Below, in pieces: positions 28,293 to 37,882 of a stretch of 64,000 nucleotides of DNA; the stretch's first letter is position 1; each line of letters starts with the position of its first letter. Under the pieces are notes generated by a model. The model had not been told where the DNA came from and did no database searches. It saw only the letters and a program-made list of their open reading frames with translations. Position numbers and translations under genes: made by a program. Where the stretch lies: positions 7,994,501 to 8,058,500 of the forward strand of contig NC_080560.1 in NCBI RefSeq assembly GCF_030253575.1. Reading direction: 5' to 3'. Origin of the DNA: Rhododendron vialii (lineage: Eukaryota; Streptophyta; Magnoliopsida; Ericales; Ericaceae).

Positions 28293-28487
28293 GGAAAATC
28301 ATTTTCACACTCCCCTTTTAGTTATTCACATTCTATTTTTTTTTGTTTTTATCCACATGAATTTATAATATTGTCTTTGTATGTATGAAGAATGTATTGA
28401 ATAACGGGCAAGATAGTAAATTTAAGTGGATAAAAACAAAAAGAAGTAGTATGGATGGCTAAAAAAAGAGTGTGGAAATCAATCTCC
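28293..28487. mobile_element. Small TIR MITE with 8-bp TSD
   Basis: Ends are 'GGAAAATCATTTTCACACTC' and, in reverse complement, 'GGAGATTGATTTCCACACTC'. The octamer TTTCTGAA flanks both sides (28285-28292, 28488-28495). Length 195 bp. It is related to 30670-30791 by its termini. The 8/9-bp duplication suggests hAT or MULE ancestry. Confidence 0.78.
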
Positions 28488-28533
28488 TTTCTGAATTCTT
28501 GGTGTTAATTTGCTAAAATTATATTTAGGAGGC

Positions 28534-28926
28534 AGCTTCTCGGGGCAGGACTGCACAGGGTGCAATCTCACCGTTTCGGGCACCATTTTGTATATATTCA
28601 CATTGACGATCGAATGTGTTCATACCATTGATCATGGTAAGTAGAACGACTTCTGAGAAATCAAGTTGATCGGATACCATTCAATACCTGATCAAAGTAT
28701 ATTTATTTTGCAAAAAAATAAGTTGCCCACGCTGGATTACATCTTGAAGAACCAATTTTTTTTGAAGAGAAAAATATATATGTTTCCGTCCTGTACTGAA
28801 CGATATCTGATCAACTTGATAATTTACGTGGTCATTCTACTCAACGAGATCTATAATATGAACGCATTCGAGAAAACAAAATGGTGTCCACAGTCCCACC
28901 TAGCTCTAACTGCCGAGAAGCCCTCT
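28534..28926. mobile_element. Foldback element, family unassigned
   Basis: The left arm ('cttctcggggcaggactg', 'accattttgta', 'aatgtgttcatacca', 'caagttgatcggatacc') reappears in reverse complement on the right ('ggtatccgatcaacttg'-like, 'agcccactt..ccgagaagcc'). The centre is near 28730. An ORF across it is a by-product. TSD not resolved. Confidence 0.62.
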
Positions 28927-30025
28927 TCTATTAATTAACTGTCTTAAGAAATCAAAAGAGCTTTATTATAGAGTTTGGCTTGGGCATATATAATAGCTTA
29001 GATAAGTACCCCCAAACCAACAGGACTAGGAAAATAAGGTTTTTTTGCCCTCCAACAACGTAGGAAGTAGGAAGTTCTCTTGCTGTCTTGCACTAGAATA
29101 CTGTTTCAAATTAAGGTAGTTAGATACTTGAATCAACATAAACGTAGGTATTGTTTTGTTTAATAGTATGGATGACAGTGTTAATTGTCCTTTAGTCTGC
29201 CAATTGGAAGGTTCTAAAAGCACCTAAAAGGCCAAAACTATAATTCTTAGGCCCGTTCCAGAAGGGGTTTTAAGTACTTATTGTTTAAGAAAGTAATTTT
29301 AAGCTAAAAAATAATTGACTTAATGAAATCTAAAAATATATAATATGGATTTTGTTTGAAAGATCTCGATGAGATCTTTTATACGGTGCAACAAAAATTA
29401 AAAACTATTTTTCATTTATATTATTTTTAAGTTTGAAAATGTGAAATAAGTGCTTATTTTTTAAGAAGGTGTTCTGGAACGGGCCGTAGTCTGCCAGTTT
29501 TTTATTCACCTATAAAACTAATGTTGCATGCATTTAGAATTTAGATATTGCAATAAAAATATGGTGAAAGATAATGAGAAAGACCGAAACGAAAGGACAC
29601 TGAGATATGACTCTTAGCCTATCTGGTTGTACCTCTTGCATTGTAAGAAGCAGGTTTAGGGTTTGAGTACATCTATGGAGAGACATCGAACCTCTGTTAA
29701 TATCATAATTTTCCTGCTAACCCCCCCCCTATATACAATATTGGCAAAATGAAAAGGGAACTGGAATAATCTGAAGTTTACTAGTCTTTTTTGTTGGTTG
29801 GGGTAAAAAATGAGAAGAAAGAAAAAAGTACTATTTGTCAAACATTGATAGTTATTTTTGTCGTTTTTGAGATGACAGTTATTTTTGTCGTTTGATTACT
29901 AATAAAATGAACACATTAAAAATATTTCTCTCTCTCCTTTTTTAAGACATATCAAAGATCCAAATAGTTCCCTGTCACTTCGATCTGACGACTGATAAGA
30001 GTGCCCATGCATTGAACTTATATTG
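28927..30025. other. Intergenic, no gene seen
   Basis: AT-rich. Contains an inverted pair 'ttaggcccgttccagaa' (about 29248) and 'ttctggaacgggcc' (about 29469), roughly 235 bp apart, which marks another probable small TIR element. No coding exon recognised. Confidence 0.45.
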
Positions 30026-30292
30026 AGGGGTTGTTCTTTTAAAAAAATCATTGGTTTTCTCGTAAAAAATGAGCCAAATAAATTTACATAAAAATAAAAA
30101 TAAGCCAATAAGTCACTTTTTCGTCTTTATTTAAAAAAATATTGGATTTTGATCAAAATTTTATACTTTTTAGATTCTTCTCGTCATGAGGATGCAATAA
30201 TCCCAAAAAAAATGAGGATAAGTAAATAATACGAAAAAAATTTGAATAAGGACAAAAAATAAGTCACTTTGACTTATTTGTCCAAACACCCT
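30026..30292. mobile_element. AT-rich foldback MITE, family copy 3
   Basis: Shares 'gacaaaaaataagtcactttgacttatttg', 'ttttagattcttctcgtcatgagg' and the 'aaataagccaataagtcac' core with 11302-11657. Outer ends 'ggggttgtt' and 'caaacaccct' are inverted. Shorter than copy 1. Confidence 0.6.
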
Positions 30293-30669
30293 CTAAACAG
30301 CTTACAGAAATAGACTATGTAAACTCAAATGCATGCTTGGCTCCCTGTGGACAATCAATTTACAACTAATGCTCGGACACTTGAGCTATATAAAGAAAAA
30401 GTATGGTAAAATTAAAATACCACAAGCTATCTTAATTATATGGATTCTCCAAAATATGTAAAGTACTCGTGTTAGAAAATCGATAACCGAGTAAGGACAT
30501 GTGATCTGCGTCAGACATGTTTCATCGAACAATATTTTTGTAAGCATATTTTCTAACTCAAATTTCCCTGGAGCTTATGCATAAAACTCCTATATATAAT
30601 ATGTATGAAAATGTATAAGACAATTAGTAAACATTATTAAAGCAACAAAAGAAAATCCATATCGTAAAT

Positions 30670-30791
30670 GGGAATTAATTTCTACACTCCCTTTTTTGAT
30701 AACCATACTCCATTTTTTGAATTTTAATGTTGAAAATGTATTTTTTTTTTTTGCTAAAAGATAAAAAAAGAGAGTGTAGAAATCAATTCCC
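30670..30791. mobile_element. 122-bp TIR MITE with ~9-bp TSD
   Basis: Ends GGGAATTAATTTCTACACTC and GTGTAGAAATCAATTCCC are inverted over about 20 bp. Flanks are ATCGTAAAT (30661-30669) and ATCGTAAAA (30792-30800), 8 of 9 identical. Same terminal theme as 28293-28487. Confidence 0.8.
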
Positions 30792-30798
30792 ATCGTAA

Positions 30799-30837
<39 letters not shown>

Positions 30838-30841
30838 TTAT
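30799..30841. repeat. (TA)n microsatellite
   Basis: Near-pure TA run directly beside the MITE at 30670-30791. Confidence 0.9.
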
Positions 30842-31021
30842 CCGTGAAATAAAAAGATGATGAATTCGATACTTAGACATGTACTCGCACTGGACATTCA
30901 TATCATGAATCGTGGAACATAGGGCGCCACAATACTTTGACAATTTGAGAATGTAATTTTATTTTTTTGAAGGCTAGCTTATGTAACAATTTGACATATC
31001 AAGGTTGACATCTTCCCTCTC

Positions 31022-31181
31022 GAATCAAAGTTCAAAATATTTAAGCCCACACTATATATTCAGAAGTTAATTCACACTATTCCTATCTTAAAATATTTTT
31101 GGAATCAAAGTTCAAAATATTTAAGCCCACACTATATATTCAGAAGTTAATTCACACTATTCCTATCTTAAAATATACTTG
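31022..31181. repeat. 80-bp tandem duplication
   Basis: Two almost identical copies start at 31022 and 31102 ('gaatcaaagttcaaaatatt...cttaaaatat'). The high identity indicates a recent event. Confidence 0.9.
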
Positions 31182-31444
31182 GAACTCTTGGGAGTTTGTA
31201 CAATGTATTGATCCGTCCATGCAGGCACAATGCCAAGTCTCTTGGAAAGAAACTGTGAAGTCTAAACTCTATTAATTGGGCCCCATATATATTAGTTGAA
31301 CTTAGTCTCACTTACAAATTCGAGCCCAAGTGAGACATCTAGCTAATAATTAGGGTGATTTTACGCTTTACTTTTTGTCTTCGAATAGACGCCAAAATAT
31401 CACTTGTCTTTTTTTTAGAAATACCAAAAATACCATTTAGACAA

Positions 31445-31952
31445 GGGCAAATTATAGTTACCCCCCTCAAACTATGCCTCACGTACACTTACCCCCCTCT
31501 AACTTTTTTTTGGCACTTAACCCCTTCAAACTAACGGAAATTCAAACGGTCATAACTTCAAACGGTCATAACTTTTTCGTCCAAAGTCGAAAATATGCAA
31601 ATTATATATCGATTTCGAGATCTTGAAGTCAGCTTTCTAATGACACCAAAATCACATCACGATTCAAAGCACACAGAAAGTTATGATCAAAAGAGTAAGG
31701 GCTGGTAGACAGAAAGACCGTTTTGATCATAACTACTGTGTGCTTTGAATCGTGATGTGATTTTGGTGTCATTAGAAAGCTGATTTCAAGACCTCAAAAT
31801 CGATATATAATTTGCATATTTTCGATTTTGGATGAAGAAGTTATGACCGTTTGAAGTTCCGTTAGTTTGAGGGGGTTAAGTGCCAAAAAAAAAGTTAGAG
31901 GGGGGTAAGTGTACGCAAGGCATAGTTTGAGAGGGGTAACTATAATTTGCCC
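31445..31952. mobile_element. MULE-type foldback element with 9-bp TSD
   Basis: The two arms are reverse complements over nearly the whole 508 bp, with a centre near 31700. Terminal sequences are GGGCAAATTATAGTTACCCC and its complement. The 9-mer TTTAGACAA flanks both ends (31436-31444, 31953-31961). The arms are clearly more similar to each other than those of the element at 87-1761, so this copy is younger. The left arm contains an extra internal duplication, 'aaacggtcataactt', twice (about 31545 and 31560). No coding capacity. Confidence 0.93.
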
Positions 31953-31961
31953 TTTAGACAA

Positions 31962-33656
31962 CAAAGTTAAGGAGAATGAGCCGTCTTGAATAGTGGATAT
32001 TTTTGGGCTAAAATACCAAAAGTACCGAACAAATATTGTTTAAGAATTTTGAGTAAAAACTTTAGTTGATAAGAATTTTAGTGTAAACGGTATTCTCGGT
32101 AGTTTAGATGGGGAACCATAAGTCCATTGTCTACTAGCGAGAGCCCTACTTAAAGCCAAGAACAAATGATTCGTATGAGCTGGTCTCAAAAGAGTTGATA
32201 GCGCCTAAAAGGTTTCAAAACCTAAAACCTTAGTAGAAGACTCTTTTTTTTTTTGGTCAAGTAGAAAATCTTAGTAGAAGACTTTGAGTTTCAAGTCTTG
32301 ACCATCAAACCGACCACTTGACATTACCCATCAAATCCTCAGTTTCGAAAATCTGGTGTACCCATGTTTCGGTGCACAGGAATAGAGGTACTGAAGCCTT
32401 CGGACGATTCAGGATCTTAGATTTTCTCTCAGTGCACGGTACGAGCTATAATAAACTTTCTCTCAATTATTACTTTCATTTATCTCTCTGTCTCTCTACT
32501 CATTACCTAAAATCCGAAAATCAAGATTTCAAAACCAACGAGCCCCGGTGTTTGCTTTAAAAATTTGGCAGTGGCTGAGAGATGTCAAATTCTATAGAGG
32601 ATTTGCCTCATGAATTTATGGCGGAGTTGAAGATCTGTTTGTGGGGTTTATGCTTCATTGTACTCTACTAGTAGTAATTAATTTAAGCGAGATTTTACCC
32701 GACTGTCGGCCGGGGGAACCAAAGGGGGGTCCACCGCAAGTCGGTGCCTCAGATTTTCGCCGGTCCTCCCTTTGGAGGGCCACTCACCAGTCACCACCAC
32801 AAATAGAGGAGCCGCTGTCCGTTTTACATGCTGCTCCTCGGGCACCACCGACATACATTTCATGAGTTTGTAGCTACTAGCTAGCTAGCTAGGGTTATAT
32901 GAATCAAAAAGTCAAGAAACACAATATCCGGACACAATTATATATGGAACCGTCCGATGTATATGGGTTCACATACATCGAACAACCCTGAATGCAGTTC
33001 GCAGTTCGGTGCGAAAGTATGTTTTAAAGTGTGTTCGTTGCATTATCCTGCATGAATTGCTTTTAGGGACTAGAATTTCACTAGTACTTGCTACATCTGC
33101 GGTAGCCAGGGGTTTTAAAAAAAAACATAGTTAGATGGACTCGGTGTGAGATCCGGACCAATTATTGAACATACAAATTAATTGGAAAACATAATTGTGT
33201 ATGGAGCCGTTGAACGTATGCTTATATTGAGCGACGATTTAGAATACAGTTGTGTTTCAAATTGTGCTTTAGAATTGTGTTACTAGTGTTAATGTTCTCA
33301 TTAATTAATTAATAATAATGAATGTACTAACGTATATCTTTCGGTATAAGATTTGATCAGTATTTGTGAGATTTGTTATTAAGATCAAGAAACGAGAGCA
33401 GGTAATTAGTGATTGAAGATTCCCTTTGACCGCGACATCTTTTTTCCTCCCCTTAAATTAGTGGAATGATGTTAAGAAGTAACCTAGCTAGATCAGTATC
33501 AGTCGAGGTAAAGTTCCTGATTTTCCTCTCTGACTCCAAACTCCCTTCTCTACAAGCCAAGGGTAGCAAATCTAACAATCATTAATTTGAGCTTAATTCA
33601 AGCAGTTTGCGCGGGAAGGCTTATCTTGCCGGAAGACTTGGATTCGAAACCCAGGA
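31962..33656. other. Intergenic, no gene supported
   Basis: Includes a pyrimidine-rich patch at 32455-32510 similar to other CT-rich repeats here. A GC-rich island at about 32690-32860 stands out from the AT-rich surroundings. I recognise no product in the island. The reading frames across it are short and both-stranded. Confidence 0.4.
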
Positions 33657-33969
33657 CACAGCAAGAAAGTGTGATTATTTTTTTCCAATGAAAACGCCTT
33701 TTGCGACGAAAAATTCCGTCTCCAATGGGCGAGGAAAATTTTCGTCGGCAAATGTTACTATTTCATCTCCGACAGATCACCTTCGGCGAGAAAAATTTAT
33801 GTTGCCAAAAGTTACAATAGGTGACGAAACAAGATTTTTGTCATTATGTGACTTTCAGAAACAACTTATAAGTGTCAAAACTAATTTTCGTCACCTATAC
33901 TATTGGCAACAAAAAAACATGCATTTTGTGATGATTTCAATTCGTCTCGAAAAACCTAATTTCTTGTAG
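33657..33969. mobile_element. CACTA-like (En/Spm) non-autonomous fragment
   Basis: The left edge CACAGCAAGAAA resembles the CACTA terminus CACTACAAGAAA. The right edge TTTCTTGTAG matches the complement of that terminus. Between them are many inverted 'gacgaaa/tttcgtc' words ('gacgaaaaattccgtc', 'ttttcgtcggcaaatg'), the subterminal style of plant CACTA elements. Ends are degenerate and no 3-bp TSD was confirmed. Confidence 0.55.
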
Positions 33970-34039
33970 ATCATGTGCATTTGCATATAAAAAATATTTA
34001 CCATAATGTTGCCCCAATTTTAAAAGAAAAATTCTAAAA

Positions 34040-34170
34040 TCAGTCCAATGGGCTGACAATAATAAGTGTGTGAATGTGTATTAAAGGGTGTAAAAAATAT
34101 ATAGAAATATGTGTTTTCCTTGTCTTTTAGTGTACTTATCGTCAGCCCAGTGAATTGATAATAGCAAGAC
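34040..34170. mobile_element. Small foldback MITE
   Basis: 'caatgggctgacaataataagtg' on the left pairs with the reverse complement of 'acttatcgtcagcccagtg' on the right, 60-130 bp apart. The spacer is AT-rich. TSD not determined. Confidence 0.5.
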
Positions 34171-36738
34171 CGTTCAAATAAGCTTCTATTGTTGAACAAT
34201 GGAATAGACATATCAAAATATCAAAATTAGTCGAAATGTGTATAAAATGAGGGGACACCTCGAGTCCCCCTAACTCTACTGCAAGTAAAATTGAAAGTTG
34301 AGATTCAAAATACTCTCAGTAAAAGGTATACAAATGGGATGCCTCAAAAAATGAATGATACGGACGCCAAAATGACTTGTCTCTACTTTTTAGGTGCATG
34401 ATTTTGGTCACTTTTTGAAAATTAGATTATCCTATGATTTTGGTCACTTTTTAGTAGCACGAGATATGAGAAAATTATGATGTCCGAAAATGAGAGCATA
34501 AAGATTTAAAAAAAGAAGAAGATTAGTAGTATGATATCTACTAATTGTCCGATATGATCTCGAATTGATTGATCGCCGCAATCCCGAGGCTGTTATTTCC
34601 CCATCAAATGAGGTGGGGCCTATTATGATTTAGCCAATATAACTTTGATGTGGAAATCCACTTATTTTTAACGTTCCATATCGGAGTATTTGGTTACGTT
34701 ACCGCTGTATTAATGGATTATAGGCTACTGATATTTGTCAAATTATTTTCGTTAAATAATATCTTAGTTGATGTACTCCTATGTGAGTAGAATATTGACG
34801 TACTTAAAAATTTATATCAATAAGGGCTTTAATCTATTTAGTTTAGCGAAAACATCCCCGGTCCCCTTGTGAGTTTGGACATGGCATGGCTAATGTTTCC
34901 GAAACAAATTAATGAATCGAAAACTCAAAGTAACAAACCTTGGAAATTTTGAATATATTCAAATCCTCTTGTATCTCTTCCCCAATGAATTTTAGGTCGT
35001 TGGATCTGTGAAATTTTTATATCCAATCCAAAAGATTAAGTTGTTAGAGAGATGAACATCTTTATTTTTCATACTCTCAACACACTCCTCATGTGTAACC
35101 TGACTCTTTACCATAAGCGAGCTAAATACAAGCAAGTATTTGATTTTCAAGTAGGCGGTGTAGTTCGATCACAAGATCTATTGTCCACTCTAATATCATA
35201 TGAAAACTTTATATGATCCAACCCTAAAGTTTAAGCAGTTAGAGAGGGAGACAACTATATTATTTTGTGCTAGTATTTCCCAACGCTCCCTTCAAGTACC
35301 CTGGTAGCACATGGAGGTATGGATTGATAAGGTGAGGGAATAGATTGGGCGATGACTCGACCACGTCATGAGGTAAAGCCACCCAAGACTTCTGATATAT
35401 ACCATGTTAGAATATTGTTAACCACCAACTCATCTAAAAGTTAATCTATTAGGTAGAGAGGTGTCAACGTGGAAAAAAAAAAAAAGGTAGAGAGGTGTCA
35501 ACATTATATTAAGAGATCACTCATTCTATAACCAAACAACGTGAATGTACATTCCCTTAACATCGATCTCCCCTCATGTGCAGACTGTTTTTTAGGTTTT
35601 GGGTCTTTGTACAAGAATCTATCATTGTAGAGTGCAAATTGTGAATTTTTTTTTAAATGTAAAATGGAATGGACTCCGTTCTAATACTGTGTAAGCTCTG
35701 ATACTTTGTTAGAAAATTACTGAATTTATCTTAAACGTAGATAGACCCAACGAATTTACGGGATCAAATGTGAATCGCCATCTTTTAAACATATCACGTG
35801 TGGTTGTCATGTGTAACGTGTGAGAGAAGGAACTATCAGTGAGAAATTTATTGTGCTAATTAATTGCGTTAATTAATCCAACCATCGTTTAACATATACT
35901 ACCACATAGTATCTATTCACCGTGGAAGTTTTCATATACCATCGACAAGTTTACGATTCCTTGCACAACTGGTTAATTAACGCTGACATATCTGCGTTAA
36001 TCAGTCATTACGTAGTATTAGTGCAATTGTCGCTGTAAGCTAATTAAATTACTATCTCTAAACTCTCAGCTTTTCTGTCTTAATTAAAATATATACTACT
36101 ACATACCACGTGAGATCCAAGGTATAAGCCATAGTCAGCGGCGGTAATTATGAAGGACCAAAATTCTAAACACACGTGTTATTCGATCAAACAGTAACAG
36201 TAAATTTTGTTTAATATCGTCCAAGTAAAAACCCAAGACCGACCAAGTAAATTTGAGTAATTTTTAATTATAGTTTAGGTGGGTAAAAACAAAATAACAC
36301 CATACACAAACCTTAAACGTCCCTTTCGCTTTCCATGTCGCATGACGTAAGCCACCGTTGCTTCACCAACAACACACAGTAACTCGTGGCCCGTTGGTGT
36401 GTGCATTATTGTAGGAGCTTGGCTATCTTTTAATCCCAAAATGGATGCGGCACGTGGCTGGGGAGGTGAGAGAGGGACGACAGCAGCAAGTATAGAACCA
36501 TAAAATTATTACATAGAGAAAAAGAGAGCAAAAGTGGATTTCAAAGGAGACACATATGAAGCAAATAGGAGTACCTTTTTTTGTCATGTGTATCCAAAAA
36601 TCAAACTTTACTTTGGTGCGAAGAAAATAAAAAAAGTCATGCATGAGTTTTTTTTTTCTTATTCAAAAGTTTCACAACTTCTTATATAGGGCTCAACAAT
36701 TTGTCACCGTGTGGATGTAGGAGTAAGCAGAAATGGCA
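34171..36738. other. Intergenic, repeat-derived in part, no gene seen
   Basis: 34950-35560 has 'gttagagagatgaacatc...atgtgtaacc' and 'gttagagagggagacaac' passages that look like two diverged copies of one dispersed repeat; I could not assign a family. The remainder is AT-rich single-copy-looking sequence without coding exons. Confidence 0.4.
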
Positions 36739-36772
36739 GATGAGCATTGGGGACCCGTCCCCAATGCTCATC
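36739..36772. repeat. Perfect 16-bp inverted repeat (short hairpin)
   Basis: Arms GATGAGCATTGGGGAC and GTCCCCAATGCTCATC are separated by only CC. An exact 16-bp palindrome with a 2-nt spacer is improbable by chance. It may be fused TIRs left by a small element or an excision product. Confidence 0.85.
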
Positions 36773-37672
36773 CATCATTTCTTCTAACCGTCAATGTACG
36801 TGTTGTATTAACTTTTTGATCTATTTCGTTAAGTTTAATTGCCTATCGAATTGATTGATACTACGAATAACATATGCTTTTGGACATTTAATAACCACTA
36901 TACCACTCTAGCACGGGTTATTGCTAGTTATTAAAGTAGGAGTATAAAACAGGTTGCAGCTGGTATTCTTTTGATCATTCAATCACCGTATGGGCTTCCA
37001 AGAAGTCAAATAATTGAAGTTTTCAACGTACACGGTCAACGATTTGCAAGAGAAAAAAAAAATACCGGTGTGGTGTCAACCCTCTTCCAATGTCCAAGGT
37101 AGTCGATTTGTAGAGAAATGTGAAGTACTCCTAAAACTCAAGTAATTAGGTGCAAGAGTCGTCAACCTGTCCCCTTCCCCTTCGTTCAAGGGTGATTATA
37201 TAGAGGCCTTAGAGGTCGAACCGTATTAGGAGTGAATCCTTGGACCTAGGGGTGTTGAGGGGATGGCACGTGTTGGGTCCAATGGAATTAGCATTCCTAA
37301 TCGCCTTAGGAATACAAGTAACCGTAGGACTTGGACTTTTCATAGTTATCCCTGTAGGGATAGGGGCGGTCTAGGAGAGTCCCTACGCGCTTAGAATCCC
37401 TTTGGGGATGGTCGCTTCGATCACCATAGTGGTTCCCTATGTTCGGTCAAGCGTGGTCCGAGCTGGGTAAGATTCTGGTCAGTGGTCAGTTTCTACTTAT
37501 CAAATACTAGTAAAATATTTCTGTGAGGCACGGAGGGGAAAAGAAAAAAAATAACTCACAGCACACCCCATTGCCAATTCTGTACACCAGTGATCACCAG
37601 ACTCACCACTCCAATTGTCAACTTGTTACAAAAAAAATAGCTTCATCTGTAAAGATGTAGTTAACTGCTTAG

Positions 37673-37673
<1 letters not shown>
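36773..37673. other. 5' flank of the GH9 gene, no other gene seen
   Basis: 37190-37450 is more GC-balanced than its surroundings ('ttaggaatacaagtaacc', 'ccctgtagggataggggcgg') and may be a repeat or LTR piece. I do not recognise it. Confidence 0.35.

Positions 37674-37749
<76 letters not shown>
37674..37749. repeat. (AG)n microsatellite upstream of GH9 gene
   Basis: About 75 bp of uninterrupted AG, ending about 30 bp before the putative TATA box. GA repeats are binding sites for plant BASIC PENTACYSTEINE (GAGA-binding) factors, so a regulatory role is possible. Confidence 0.95.
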
Positions 37750-37753
<4 letters not shown>

Positions 37754-37776
37754 GCCTCACTGCCTCATGGAAAGCT

Positions 37777-37783
37777 TATAAAT
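37777..37783 (+). promoter_or_regulatory. Putative TATA box of GH9 gene
   Basis: TATAAAT, 100 bp upstream of the ATG at 37883. This allows a leader of about 70 nt. Confidence 0.6.
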
Positions 37784-37882
37784 GGGCACGTGCGTAGCTG
37801 ACCTACGAGAGGCCGGTTTGAAGAAACAGTGGAGATTTTCTACTACTTCACTCCTAAACCTCTTTAGCAGAGAACAGGGGCA

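Noticed and set aside
33620..33660. Possible tRNA B box 'ggattcgaaaccc'
   Set aside because: No cloverleaf and no A box at the right spacing; beside a CACTA-like fragment.
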